Source: Sphingobium abikonense NBRC 16140
GTDB taxonomy: Bacteria; Pseudomonadota; Alphaproteobacteria; Sphingomonadales; Sphingomonadaceae
Assembly (NCBI RefSeq): GCF_001598335.1
Contig: NZ_BCYT01000004.1
Location: forward strand, 62,001 to 126,000
DNA: 64,000 bases
Direction: 5' to 3'
Of this stretch, positions 8,685-16,857 are shown one piece after another. The notes under the pieces were generated by a model, which was given only the letters and a program-made list of their open reading frames with translations, was not told where the DNA came from and searched no databases. Every line of letters starts with the position of its first letter. Position 1 is the stretch's first letter. Made by a program: the position numbers and the translations under genes.

Positions 8685-9653
8685 TCACAGCCATTTCAAT
8701 TTCTTGAAGCGGGCATAGAGCAGGGTGCAAAGCGAGGCGATCACGACCAGCACGACCGGATAGCCATAGCGGGTGCGCAATTCGGGCATATGTTCGAAAT
8801 TCATGCCGTAAATGCCTGCGATGGCGGTCGGCACCGCCAGAATGGCGGCCCAGGCGGCAAGCTGGCGCGTGATGTCGCCGGTGCGCTGCTGTTCCAGCAG
8901 GTTCGACGATTCGAACACGCTGCTCAATATCTCCCGCAGATCCTCCACCATCACCTGCACCCGGCGAACATGGTCGCGCACGTCACTGAAATAGGGACGG
9001 GCTTCTGCGTCGATACAGGGCAGGTCGATCTTCACGAACTTGGTCGCGACCTCATGCATTGGCACGAGGATGCGCTGGAACCAGATCAGCTGACGGCGCA
9101 GGCTGAAGATACGCGTGACGTCATCCCGGCCCAGGAAATGGTCGATCATCTGCTGCTCCATGGTCAGCACTTCGTCCTCTATCCCCTCGACAATCGGCAG
9201 ATAGCCATCGACGATGAAGTCCAGAATCGCATGCAACACATAGTCGGTGCCCTGCGCCAGCCGCTGCGGCACGGCCTCCAGTTCCTGGCGCAGCATGCCA
9301 TGGCCGCGCGCTGACCCGTGCCGTACGCTGATGATATGGTCCTGGCCGACGAACAGCGCCGTTTCGCCGTAGCAAATTGTCTCCTCCTCCAGATGCGCGG
9401 TGCGCGCGACCACAAACAGCTGGTCGCCATACAGGTCGACCTTGGGCAATTGATTGGCCTTCAGGGCGTCCTCCACGGCAAGCGGATGGAGATTATAGGT
9501 GCGCGCCAGCGTGTGCATTTCCTTGGCGGTGGGGTCGGCCACGCCGATCCAGACAAATTCCGACTTATCGGCGGGGCAGTCGATCCGCTCGTCGATCGCC
9601 ACGCGGCGCACGCGCTGCCCGTTGCGGTAGAGAAAGGCGGCTATCACGGTCAT
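8685..9653 (-). CDS. corA: CorA-type magnesium/divalent cation transporter
   Basis: A 322-residue CorA-family channel for Mg2+ (or Co2+/Zn2+). The large cytoplasmic domain comes first, then two C-terminal membrane helices. Between them is the invariant YGMNFEHMPE, which carries the GMN selectivity motif at the end of the first helix. The protein ends in a basic tail KKLKWL, normal for the family. It faces away from the next gene, and the 205 bases upstream to 9858 hold its promoter but no recognisable element. Confidence 0.93.
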   Translation of the reverse strand: MTVIAAFLYRNGQRVRRVAIDERIDCPADKSEFVWIGVADPTAKEMHTLARTYNLHPLAVEDALKANQLPKVDLYGDQLFVVARTAHLEEETICYGETALFVGQDHIISVRHGSARGHGMLRQELEAVPQRLAQGTDYVLHAILDFIVDGYLPIVEGIEDEVLTMEQQMIDHFLGRDDVTRIFSLRRQLIWFQRILVPMHEVATKFVKIDLPCIDAEARPYFSDVRDHVRRVQVMVEDLREILSSVFESSNLLEQQRTGDITRQLAAWAAILAVPTAIAGIYGMNFEHMPELRTRYGYPVVLVVIASLCTLLYARFKKLKWL

Positions 9654-9858
9654 GGGCGTCTGTTGTCCTTATGTGTCGCGGCCTGAACGGAAAAGCGCGA
9701 GCCGCCGTTTCCGGTCCATTTTTTTGCACCGGCCGACGACTTGCGCCAGTCGCTGACTTTTTCCTGACACAGAAAGATGGAAAGGCGCGACGGGCAATGA
9801 TGGATGCGACGTCCGGCTTGGGGTGGGGCGGGTCGCGCGATGTTCGTGGAGCCGTACC

Positions 9859-10395
9859 GTGACCATCCTGACACTTGATTTCGAGGCGTCGTGCCTGCCG
9901 CGCCACGGGCGCTCCTTTCCGATCGAGGTCGGCGTGGCCGGAGGCGGTCTGTCGCGAAGCTGGTTGATCCGCCCCGACGATCGCTGGGCCGGCTGGGACT
10001 GGACGCGCGAAGCGGAGGCCGTCCATGGCCTGACCTTCGATCGCATCATGCGCGATGGGCTGCCCGCCGCCCGGGTGCTGGCCGAACTTGTCGATCATGT
10101 GCAGGGGCGACGGGTCATCGCGGACAGCCTTCTCGATTCCTATTGGCTGGGTGAACTCGCCGCAGCGGCTGCTGTGTCGACGCCCTTTGCCATAGACCAT
10201 ATCACCATGTTGTTTGATGAGCAGCGCGCGGATGACACCCGGATTGCAAATGCGGTGGCTTATGCGGACTCGCTGGGGCTGGTGCGGCATCGGGCGGAAG
10301 GGGATGCCCAATGGCTGTTTGCACTGATCGATGACCTTATACAGACGTCAAATGCAGCGCCCTCATTTCCGCTGTTGGTTGCTGCCGCTTCATAG
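9859..10395 (+). CDS. DEDD-family 3'-5' exonuclease (RNase T/DnaQ-like)
   Basis: A 178-residue nuclease of the DnaQ-like fold. ILTLDFEAS gives the first acidic pair (Exo I), ADSLLDSYWLGEL the Exo II aspartate region, and HRAEGDAQW the His/Asp of Exo III, making it DEDDh type. Proteins of this length act as stand-alone trimming exonucleases on RNA or single-stranded DNA. I start it at the GTG at 9859, because the frame upstream (from 9823) gives an extension unlike the family. Its stop is only 10 bases before the motif that precedes the response regulator gene. Confidence 0.8.
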   Translation: MTILTLDFEASCLPRHGRSFPIEVGVAGGGLSRSWLIRPDDRWAGWDWTREAEAVHGLTFDRIMRDGLPAARVLAELVDHVQGRRVIADSLLDSYWLGELAAAAAVSTPFAIDHITMLFDEQRADDTRIANAVAYADSLGLVRHRAEGDAQWLFALIDDLIQTSNAAPSFPLLVAAAS

Positions 10396-10404
10396 TTTTT
10401 GCAA

Positions 10405-10423
10405 CGCAGCAATATTTTGTCAC
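10405..10423 (-). promoter_or_regulatory. Recurrent 19-base motif, copy 1 (upstream of degenerate response regulator)
   Basis: Read on the minus strand this is GTGACAAAATATTGCTGCG. It matches the copy at 14687-14705 in 17 of 19 positions and the copy at 11266-11284 in 14 of 19. It lies 95 bases before the response regulator start codon. Position and recurrence suggest an operator, possibly for the neighbouring OmpR-type regulators. Confidence 0.5.
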
Positions 10424-10517
10424 ATTCGACCCATGCGCCAGACATTCGCGGAATTTAGAGCCGGCCCTCATCGCCATTGATGCCCGCAGGGCAGGACGAA
10501 CTGACCGTGCAGACCGA

Positions 10518-11225
10518 ATGCATTCACCACTCATCCTGATCGCTGAAACCCGGCAGGACTTGCGCAGCGCGACGCGTGACCATCTGGAACATAGCGGCTT
10601 CCGGGTGTTGCCCGCGCTTACCGCAAACGATATTTTCAGTGCGCTGTCGACCACGCCGGTGCGCGCCGTCGTACTCGATTCGGCCTTGCGTGGCGCCGAC
10701 GGCCTGGATCTGTGCCGCGATGTGCGTGAACGCAGTCACGTTCCGATCATATTGGTAGGCGACAATAGTTCGGAAGTGGATCGTGTCGTCGGCCTGGAAC
10801 TGGGCGCGGACGATTATATGGCCAAACCCTATTCCGCGCGCGAACTGGCGGCGCGCCTGCGCGCGGTTCTGCGCCGCGGCGGCGATCGCAACACCGGGCT
10901 GCGCCGACATAGCCAGGCGATGTTCGACGGCTGGACCGTCGACTTCGCCCGCCGGGAAGTGACGGAGCCGGGCGGGCAGCCGGTCGTGCTGACCGCCGCG
11001 GAATTCGCGCTCCTGGCAATCTTTCTCGATCATCCGCGCGCCGTCATCGCCCGCAGCCGCCTGATGGAACTGGCCGGAGTGCGCGACGGCGCGTCTTCCG
11101 ATCGCAGCGTGGATGTGCTGGTCAGCCGGTTGCGGCGCAAACTAGGGGCTGGCGGGCGTCCTGCGCCGATCGTCACCGTCCGGGGCGTCGGCTATATGTT
11201 CGCGGCCAATGTCGAGCGGCACTAA
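10518..11225 (+). CDS. OmpR-family response regulator with degenerate receiver
   Basis: A 235-residue two-domain regulator. It has a receiver (about 1-120) and a winged-helix DNA-binding domain (about 135-232) ending in DRSVDVLVSRLRRKLG and VRGVGYMF. The phosphorylatable Asp54 (VVLDSALRG) and the Lys of YMAKPYS are kept. However, the acidic pair seen as Glu-Asp in its neighbour is Glu10-Thr11 here, and the Ser/Thr switch position is Gly81 (LVGDN). It closely resembles the intact regulator at 14801. No kinase gene adjoins it. It may work without phosphorylation or heterodimerise. The carbonic anhydrase and SulP genes follow downstream. Confidence 0.9.
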   Translation: MHSPLILIAETRQDLRSATRDHLEHSGFRVLPALTANDIFSALSTTPVRAVVLDSALRGADGLDLCRDVRERSHVPIILVGDNSSEVDRVVGLELGADDYMAKPYSARELAARLRAVLRRGGDRNTGLRRHSQAMFDGWTVDFARREVTEPGGQPVVLTAAEFALLAIFLDHPRAVIARSRLMELAGVRDGASSDRSVDVLVSRLRRKLGAGGRPAPIVTVRGVGYMFAANVERH

Positions 11226-11265
11226 CCGCAACAGTCAGACACAGTTTTTAACAAAGCCGCTGCGA

Positions 11266-11284
11266 CGCAGCAAAAACCTGTCTC
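11266..11284 (-). promoter_or_regulatory. Recurrent 19-base motif, copy 2 (upstream of carbonic anhydrase)
   Basis: Minus-strand reading GAGACAGGTTTTTGCTGCG shares GACA and TTGCTGCG, in the same spacing, with the copies before the two response regulators. It overlaps a palindrome GCTGC-GAC-GCAGC at 11259-11271. It sits 63 bases before the carbonic anhydrase start, in the 122-base gap after the response regulator. It could equally be a PhaR-like CTGC-N3-GCAG site. Confidence 0.4.
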
Positions 11285-11347
11285 TATTGTGCACGCTATC
11301 CCGGTCCGTCCCCCGCCGGCCCCCGCGAGATATAAGAGGATAGCGCC

Positions 11348-12046
11348 ATGAATGAGCTTATCGGCCGCGTTTTCAATTTCGAAACTCAAGTGTTTCCCAA
11401 TGAAAACGCGCTTTACAATCAATTGGCGAGCCAGGGGCAAAGCCCCAAGGCGCTGATGATATCCTGCGCCGATTCGCGCATCGTTCCCGAACATATCATG
11501 CAGGCGCAGCCGGGCGATCTGTTCGTCTGCCGCAATGCCGGCAACATCGTGCCGCCCCATGCCAGCCAGTTGGGCGGCGTCACCGCCACGGTCGAATATG
11601 CCGTGATGGTGCTGGGCGTGCGTGACATCATCGTGTGCGGTCATAGCGACTGCGGCGCGATGAAGGCGCTGGCGACCGAGGCTGACCTGACGTCCATGCC
11701 CAATGTGGCCGCCTGGCTGCGTCATAGCCATGCCGCGCAGAAGGTCTGCCGCGACAGCTATCCCAGCGACATCAGCGATGCGGAAAAGCTGCGCAACATG
11801 GCGCTGGAAAATGTCATCGTCCAGCTGACCCATCTGCGCACGCATCCGTCGGTGGCGTCCGGCATCGCGCGTGGCGATATCGCGCTGCACGGCTGGTATG
11901 TCGACATTCATGCAGGCCAGGTGCTGGGCCTCGATGGCGAAACCAATCGCTTCATGCCGCTGCGCGAAGGGCAGAAGCTGCCCGTCGCGCTGCCCCACGG
12001 TCGTCGCCTCGCCGGCGTCGAACCCCTCGCGCAAGCCGCGGAGTAA
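11348..12046 (+). CDS. Beta-class carbonic anhydrase
   Basis: A 232-residue enzyme interconverting CO2 and bicarbonate. All zinc and active-site residues are present: Cys40, Asp42 and Arg44 in CADSR, and His99 and Cys102 in HSDCGAM. The family motif CRNAGNIVPPH also appears. AAGAGGA lies at good distance from the ATG. The next gene, a SulP transporter, begins 3 bases after its stop, so the two are co-translated. This pairing is known for bicarbonate uptake and CO2 supply to carboxylases. An OmpR-type regulator and a shared motif lie just upstream. Confidence 0.95.
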   Translation: MNELIGRVFNFETQVFPNENALYNQLASQGQSPKALMISCADSRIVPEHIMQAQPGDLFVCRNAGNIVPPHASQLGGVTATVEYAVMVLGVRDIIVCGHSDCGAMKALATEADLTSMPNVAAWLRHSHAAQKVCRDSYPSDISDAEKLRNMALENVIVQLTHLRTHPSVASGIARGDIALHGWYVDIHAGQVLGLDGETNRFMPLREGQKLPVALPHGRRLAGVEPLAQAAE

Positions 12047-12049
12047 TCC

Positions 12050-13546
12050 ATGCTTAAAGCCCTTTCCGGCGGCTCGTTCAGCCGCGACTTCACCGCCTCC
12101 ATCGTCGTATTCCTGGTGGCGATGCCGCTCTGCATGGGCATTGCCGTCGCGTCCGGCGTGCCTCCGGAAAAGGGCCTCATTACCGGTATCATCGGCGGCA
12201 TCATCGTCGGCCTGTTCGCAGGCTCGCCGCTCCAGGTCAGCGGGCCTGCCGCGGGCCTTGCCGTCATCGTCTTCGAAATCGTGCGGGAACAAGGCCTGTC
12301 CGCGCTCGGCCCGATCCTGATCCTGGCCGGCGCCATTCAGGTCGTTGCCGGTGTCGCGCGCGTCGGCGGCTGGTTTCGCGCCATTTCACCGGCGGTCGTT
12401 CACGGCATGCTGGCGGGGATCGGCGTGCTCATCGTCGTGGGGCAGTTCCACGTCCTGTTCGATGACAAGCCCTTGTCGAGTGGTCTGTCGAACCTCATTG
12501 CAATGCCGGGACAGCTTTTGGGCCTCACAAATCAGGACGCCGCGACCGCCTTTGCCGTGGGCCTGGTGACCATCCTTGGCATGCTGGGCTGGGAGAAGTT
12601 TCGCCCGGCATCGATGAAGCTGGTGCCCGGCGCGCTGGTCGGCGTCGTGCTGGCGACGCTCGTCGCCTTTGCGCTCAGCCTCCCGGTCGCGCGCGTCGTC
12701 GTGCCCGAATCGATCCTGTCCGCGATCACCCCGCCCGAAGCCGGGCTGATGGCGCAGTTGCTCAACCCAACCGTCATCACCACCGCCATCGCCATCGCCT
12801 TCATCGCCAGTGCCGAAACATTGCTGTCGGCCGCGGCGGTCGATCGCATGCATGATGGCGTGCGCACCAACTATAACAAGGAATTGAGCGCGCAGGGCGT
12901 GGGCAATCTGCTCTGCGGCTTTGCCGGTGCGTTGCCGATGACCGGCGTCATCGTCCGGTCTTCCGCCAACGTTCAGGCCGGGGCGAAGACCCGACTGTCG
13001 ACCATCCTGCACGGCATCTGGATTCTGGCCTTCGTTGCGCTGCTGCCCTGGCTGCTGCGGGAAATTCCGATGGCCGCGCTGGCCGGCATCCTCGTCATCA
13101 CGGGCGTCCGGCTGGTCAGCGTCGCGCATGTGAAGCATCTTTTCCACCTCTATGGCCCGCTGCCTGCCATCGTGTGGGCCGCGACGCTGATTTGCGTCGT
13201 GGCGACCGACCTGCTCACCGGCGTTCTGGTCGGTATCGGCCTGTCGCTGCTCGAATTGCTGCCGCAAGCGCGCAAGCTGGGCCTAAAGGTCGAAGAGGAA
13301 AGCCGGGGCGAGGCGCATGAAATCGCCCTGCGCGGCACGGCGACCTTCCTCAATCTGCCCAAGCTGTCGGCGAAGCTGGAATCGCTCCCGGCCGCCGGTC
13401 TTGTGATTCTCAATGTCGAGCGTCTGGGCCATATCGACCACACCTGCGCGGAAATGGTCCGCGAATGGGTGGAGCGCCGTCGGAAGGCCGGCAATCCGGT
13501 CGAGCTGTTCGGCGCCACCGGCAAGATGCGCCAGTTCGCCGCCTGA
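12050..13546 (+). CDS. SulP-family inorganic anion (probable bicarbonate) transporter
   Basis: A 498-residue SulP (SLC26-like) permease. An N-terminal membrane domain has about 10-12 hydrophobic segments, including AMPLCMGIAVASGVPPEKGL and the family SASETLLSAAAVDR-like block at AFIASAETLLSAAAVDRMHD. A compact C-terminal STAS domain occupies about residues 415-498. Sulfate, bicarbonate and fumarate are all substrates in this family. The tight coupling with a carbonic anhydrase argues for bicarbonate, as in BicA-like systems. A strong terminator follows 28 bases after the stop. Confidence 0.9.
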   Translation: MLKALSGGSFSRDFTASIVVFLVAMPLCMGIAVASGVPPEKGLITGIIGGIIVGLFAGSPLQVSGPAAGLAVIVFEIVREQGLSALGPILILAGAIQVVAGVARVGGWFRAISPAVVHGMLAGIGVLIVVGQFHVLFDDKPLSSGLSNLIAMPGQLLGLTNQDAATAFAVGLVTILGMLGWEKFRPASMKLVPGALVGVVLATLVAFALSLPVARVVVPESILSAITPPEAGLMAQLLNPTVITTAIAIAFIASAETLLSAAAVDRMHDGVRTNYNKELSAQGVGNLLCGFAGALPMTGVIVRSSANVQAGAKTRLSTILHGIWILAFVALLPWLLREIPMAALAGILVITGVRLVSVAHVKHLFHLYGPLPAIVWAATLICVVATDLLTGVLVGIGLSLLELLPQARKLGLKVEEESRGEAHEIALRGTATFLNLPKLSAKLESLPAAGLVILNVERLGHIDHTCAEMVREWVERRRKAGNPVELFGATGKMRQFAA

Positions 13547-13574
13547 GCTGAACCCCCTCAGGCGACGCTCCCGG

Positions 13575-13610
13575 GTCGCCGCGTTCTTCCCCGAACGCGG
13601 CGACTTTTTT
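13575..13610 (+). terminator. Rho-independent terminator after carbonic anhydrase-sulP
   Basis: A perfect 12-bp stem, GTCGCCGCGTTC paired with GAACGCGGCGAC, with a 6-base loop and followed directly by six T residues. It closes the carbonic anhydrase-SulP transcript. Confidence 0.92.
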
Positions 13611-13631
13611 GGTTGAGGGCTCAATCAAGGA

Positions 13632-13649
13632 TGTTGCAGCGGCGCAACA
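13632..13649. promoter_or_regulatory. Inverted repeat upstream of the porin gene
   Basis: TGTTGC-AGCGGC-GCAACA is a perfect 6-bp inverted repeat about 157 bases before the porin start. Its TTGC/GCG wording resembles the TTGCTGCG half of the motif found before the nearby response regulators, but the GACA half is missing. The rest of the gap to 13805 is AT-richer (around AATAGGTTTAATATTC) and probably holds the porin promoter. Confidence 0.35.
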
Positions 13650-13805
13650 GCAATGCCATTCCTTTCGCAGATGCGGCAAAAATAGGTTTAATATTCTAGC
13701 AGCATTGCGTATGGGAAGCGTCATCCGCTGATATCGGGGGCGCCGAACAGACTCCCGGACCGGCGGATGCAGGACGGAACATTCCAACGTAAAAGGGGAA
13801 TGTTC

Positions 13806-14633
13806 ATGAATTACAAGATCGCCTGTGCCGCCCTCGCGCTCCTTTCCAGCGCCCCGGCTTTCGCGCAGGAAGAGCCCACCAGCCCCGTCACCGTATCCGG
13901 CAGCGTCGGCCTGGTTTCCGATTATCGCTTCCGCGGCGTGTCTCAGACAGACAAGAGTATGGCGGTGCAGGGCGGGATCACGGTCTCGCACGAAAGCGGC
14001 GTCTATGCCGGCACATGGGCATCCAATCTTTCGGGATGGGGCACCTTTGGTGGCGCGAACATGGAGCTTGACCTGTTCGCAGGCTACGCCGTGCCACTGG
14101 GTGAAGGGACGACGCTTGACGTCGGGCTGACCTGGTACATGTATCCCTCGGGCGCCGACAACACCGATTTCGCTGAACCCTATGTGAAGTTGTCGCATGA
14201 GATCGGCCCGGTGAAGGGCCTGGTCGGCGTCGCCTATGCACCCAAGCAGGAGGCTTTGGGTAAAGTATGCAGCGACGCGGCCTGCACGGTCTTTCGTCCC
14301 GGCAAGAAGAATGACAATTTCTACGTCTGGGGCGACGTGAGCGGCGCGCTTCCCAATACGCCGGTCACGCTCAAGGCGCATCTGGGCTGGTCGAAGGGTA
14401 ATAGCGGCCTTGGCCCCAATGGCACGTCGATTGCGCCGACCGGCAAATATCTCGACTGGCTGGTTGGCGCGGACGTCGCCATTCCCGGCACGCCGCTGAC
14501 CGCCGGTGTCGCCTATGTCGATACCGATATCGCGCGGGTTGAGGAAAATTATCTGCGTCCCAATTTCCAGGACGCCGATGGGTCGTCCATCGCCCGTGGC
14601 AAGATCGTCTTTTCTTTGACTGCGGCTTTCTGA
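13806..14633 (+). CDS. TorF-family putative porin
   Basis: A 275-residue outer-membrane beta-barrel candidate of the TorF/Gcw_chp family. It has a signal peptide (MNYKIACAALALLSSAPAFA, cleaved before QEE), then SVGLVSDYRFRGVSQTD, the family's first strand signature. Alternating strands with Trp/Tyr girdles (YAGTWASN, DVGLTWYMYPSG, DWLVGADV) follow, and a final aromatic KIVFSLTAAF typical of barrels. An internal Cys pair lies in VCSDAAC. The start at 13806 is chosen because AAGGGGA lies 8 bases upstream, while ATG at 13800 is too close. It is monocistronic between two terminators. Confidence 0.88.
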   Translation: MNYKIACAALALLSSAPAFAQEEPTSPVTVSGSVGLVSDYRFRGVSQTDKSMAVQGGITVSHESGVYAGTWASNLSGWGTFGGANMELDLFAGYAVPLGEGTTLDVGLTWYMYPSGADNTDFAEPYVKLSHEIGPVKGLVGVAYAPKQEALGKVCSDAACTVFRPGKKNDNFYVWGDVSGALPNTPVTLKAHLGWSKGNSGLGPNGTSIAPTGKYLDWLVGADVAIPGTPLTAGVAYVDTDIARVEENYLRPNFQDADGSSIARGKIVFSLTAAF

Positions 14634-14643
14634 CCCAAAAAAG

Positions 14644-14672
14644 CCGGACCCGCCCAGTCGGGTCCGGTCTTT
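14644..14672 (+). terminator. Rho-independent terminator after the porin gene
   Basis: Stem CCGGACCCG / CGGGTCCGG with a 6-base loop and a T-rich tail (TCTTT), starting 10 bases after the porin stop. Confidence 0.85.
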
Positions 14673-14686
14673 GCTGTATGCGGGAC

Positions 14687-14705
14687 GTGACAAATTGTTG
14701 CTGCG
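14687..14705 (+). promoter_or_regulatory. Recurrent 19-base motif, copy 3 (upstream of intact response regulator)
   Basis: GTGACAAATTGTTGCTGCG, 17 of 19 identical to the minus-strand motif at 10405-10423. It lies 96 bases before the start of the response regulator at 14801. The spacing is nearly the same as for copy 1, although the orientation is opposite. Confidence 0.5.
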
Positions 14706-14800
14706 GCCATGATCGTCCATGGCTTGCCCTTTGGGCCAGTTGACCGTCGATCCGCCGCCGCTTATTTCCCGGTCATGTTCTTGCCCAAGCAGCCGCTTTC

Positions 14801-15511
14801 ATGACCGCTCCGTCGATCATCCTGGTCGAGGACGACCCGCCGCTGCGGACCCTTACCGCCCGCGCGCTTCAGGAACATGGCTATCAGGTGCGCCCCGCCT
14901 CGTCCGGCCCCGAAATGTGGGTGGCCTTCGATGCTGGCCCGGTAGACCTTGTCGTACTGGACGTCATGCTGCCCGGCACCAACGGCATCGACCTGTGCCG
15001 CCAGATCCGGCGCAAGAGCGACGTGCCGATCATTTTCATCAGCGCCCGGGGCAGCGAAACCGACCGCATTGTCGGCCTTGAACTTGGCGCCGACGATTAT
15101 CTGCCCAAGCCCTTTGGTACGCGCGAACTCATCGCTCGCATCCGCGCCATCCTGCGCCGCGTGGGCGTGGAGCGTGGGCCGGACGAACATCGCGAAAGCG
15201 AAGCGCATTTCGACGGCTGGTCCGTCAACTTTCCCCGCCGCGAACTGCGGTCCCCCACAGGGGCGATCGTAGACCTGACCGGTGCGGAATTTGACCTTCT
15301 GGGCAGTTTTCTCAGCCATCCGCAGCGGGTCATCGCGCGCGAACGGCTGATCGAACTGTCCCGCACGCGCATGGGCGATAGCAGTGACCGCAGCATTGAC
15401 GTGCTGGTCAGCCGCCTGCGCCGCAAGCTCAGCACGCAGGACAAGGGCGCGCCGATCACCACGGTTCGCGGCGTCGGCTATATGTTCAACGCCGAAGTCA
15501 GCCGCGCTTGA
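14801..15511 (+). CDS. OmpR-family response regulator
   Basis: A 236-residue DNA-binding response regulator with an intact receiver: acidic residues in LVEDD (10-12), Asp54 in VVLDVMLPG, the Ser switch in FISARG, and Lys in LPKPFG. The winged-helix domain ends in DRSIDVLVSRLRRKL and TTVRGVGYMFNAE. The C-terminal half is almost the same as that of the regulator at 10518, so the two probably read similar sites. It overlaps the following kinase gene by four bases (TTGA), a sign of a matched pair. Confidence 0.95.
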   Translation: MTAPSIILVEDDPPLRTLTARALQEHGYQVRPASSGPEMWVAFDAGPVDLVVLDVMLPGTNGIDLCRQIRRKSDVPIIFISARGSETDRIVGLELGADDYLPKPFGTRELIARIRAILRRVGVERGPDEHRESEAHFDGWSVNFPRRELRSPTGAIVDLTGAEFDLLGSFLSHPQRVIARERLIELSRTRMGDSSDRSIDVLVSRLRRKLSTQDKGAPITTVRGVGYMFNAEVSRA

Positions 15512-16839
15512 AACGGCATATGCGCGGATCGCTGGGGCTGCTGGGGCGGCTCTTTGCGATCCTGCTGCTGACCGTGCTGCTGGAATTTGCCGTTGGCACG
15601 CTGATTTATGAGCGGACCAGCCAGCTTTATCTGCAGGATGATGAAGCGCGGCGCCTTGCCGAACATCTGGTGATCGCGCGCAAGCTGCTGACCGAACAAC
15701 CGCCAGAGGACCGTCGCCTGCTGGGCATCCAGCTGACGACAGATCGCTATGACGTCCACTGGTCGCCCGCCGCGCCGCCGCCGCCGCCATTGTCGCCGGA
15801 ACTGGAACGGATGCGGCGGCAGATCATCGCCTGGGAACCCAGCTTGGAGCGCTCGCAGCTGTGGTTGCGGCTGAGCCCCGGCCGCCACTCGGAAATCAAC
15901 GGCGGGCTGCGGCTTGCCGATGGCAGCTGGCTCTATTTCGGGATGCAGCATAGCGGCGGCAAATGGGCCTTCACAATCGGGCGTATGGGTCTGGCGCTGA
16001 TCCCGGTGCTGGCGCTGTTGCTTGCCGGATGGGTGCTGATCCGCCGGACGCTGGCGCCGCTGCGCGACCTGACCCATGCCACCCATCGCATTGGTTTTGG
16101 GTCCGAAGTCATCGTGCCGGAAGCGGGCACCGCCGATGTGCGCAACCTCATCAGCGCGTTCAACGCGATGCAATCACGCTTGCATCGGCTCATCAACGAA
16201 CGAACCGAAACGCTGGCCGCCGTGGGCCACGACCTGCGCACGCCCCTGTCGCGCCTGCAATTGCGGCTCGAAGCCATCCGGGATGACGAAACGCGGGATG
16301 CCATGGCGGATGACCTGGAGGAAATGGGCGCGATGCTGGAATCGCTCCTCGCCTTCCTGGGGGGAGAAAAAGACCCGGAACCCGTCGTGCGAACCGATAT
16401 CGCCGTCAGCATCGCCACGGTTGTAGACGCCTTTCAGGATCATGATCAGGATGTCAGCTATGACGGACCCGATCATCTGGAAATGGAAGTGCGCGGCCTG
16501 TCCCTGCGCCGGGCGGTGCGCAACCTCATTGAAAATGCGCTCCATTATGGGGATCGCGCGCGCGTCACGCTGCTGCGCAAGGGGCAGGAGGTGCTGATCC
16601 GCGTCGACGATGACGGGCCGGGTATTCCGCGCGAGCGGCTGGAGGAAGTGTTGCGGCCCTTTTCCCGCCTGGACGATGCGCGCCAGCGCAATACGCGCGG
16701 ATTGGGCCTGGGCCTTGCCATCGTGCAAAAGGCGGTGGCGGCCGAAGGCGGTCAATTGATATTGGCAAACCGCCCGGACGGCGGCCTGCGCGCGGAAATC
16801 TGCCTGCATTTGCCCCGGTCCGCCGCGCGCGGCGGTTGA
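15508..16839 (+). CDS. Sensor histidine kinase
   Basis: A 443-residue membrane kinase. It has TM1 at about 9-32 and a roughly 120-residue periplasmic part with a PPPPP stretch, then TM2 at about 157-178 and a HAMP linker. The H-box AAVGHDLRTPLSRLQ carries His241, followed by N-box NLIENALHYG, G1 DDGPGIP and G2 GLGLGLAIVQ. It resembles the EnvZ/CpxA-like class. The start is the TTG overlapping the regulator stop, and an ATG at 15520 is a possible alternative. It most likely phosphorylates the regulator at 14801. The signal is unknown. Confidence 0.93.
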   Translation: MKRHMRGSLGLLGRLFAILLLTVLLEFAVGTLIYERTSQLYLQDDEARRLAEHLVIARKLLTEQPPEDRRLLGIQLTTDRYDVHWSPAAPPPPPLSPELERMRRQIIAWEPSLERSQLWLRLSPGRHSEINGGLRLADGSWLYFGMQHSGGKWAFTIGRMGLALIPVLALLLAGWVLIRRTLAPLRDLTHATHRIGFGSEVIVPEAGTADVRNLISAFNAMQSRLHRLINERTETLAAVGHDLRTPLSRLQLRLEAIRDDETRDAMADDLEEMGAMLESLLAFLGGEKDPEPVVRTDIAVSIATVVDAFQDHDQDVSYDGPDHLEMEVRGLSLRRAVRNLIENALHYGDRARVTLLRKGQEVLIRVDDDGPGIPRERLEEVLRPFSRLDDARQRNTRGLGLGLAIVQKAVAAEGGQLILANRPDGGLRAEICLHLPRSAARGG

Positions 16840-16857
16840 CCGGGGCAGGGCGCACGA

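Noticed and set aside
11259-11271. GCTGC-GAC-GCAGC as a PhaR (phasin regulator) site
   Set aside because: It fits CTGC-N3-GCAG, but no polyhydroxyalkanoate gene is near and the flanking bases match the motif of the response regulator genes better. Kept only as an alternative.
13410-14720. A long minus-strand frame through the porin gene
   Set aside because: The porin signal peptide, barrel features, ribosome site and two flanking terminators are on the plus strand.
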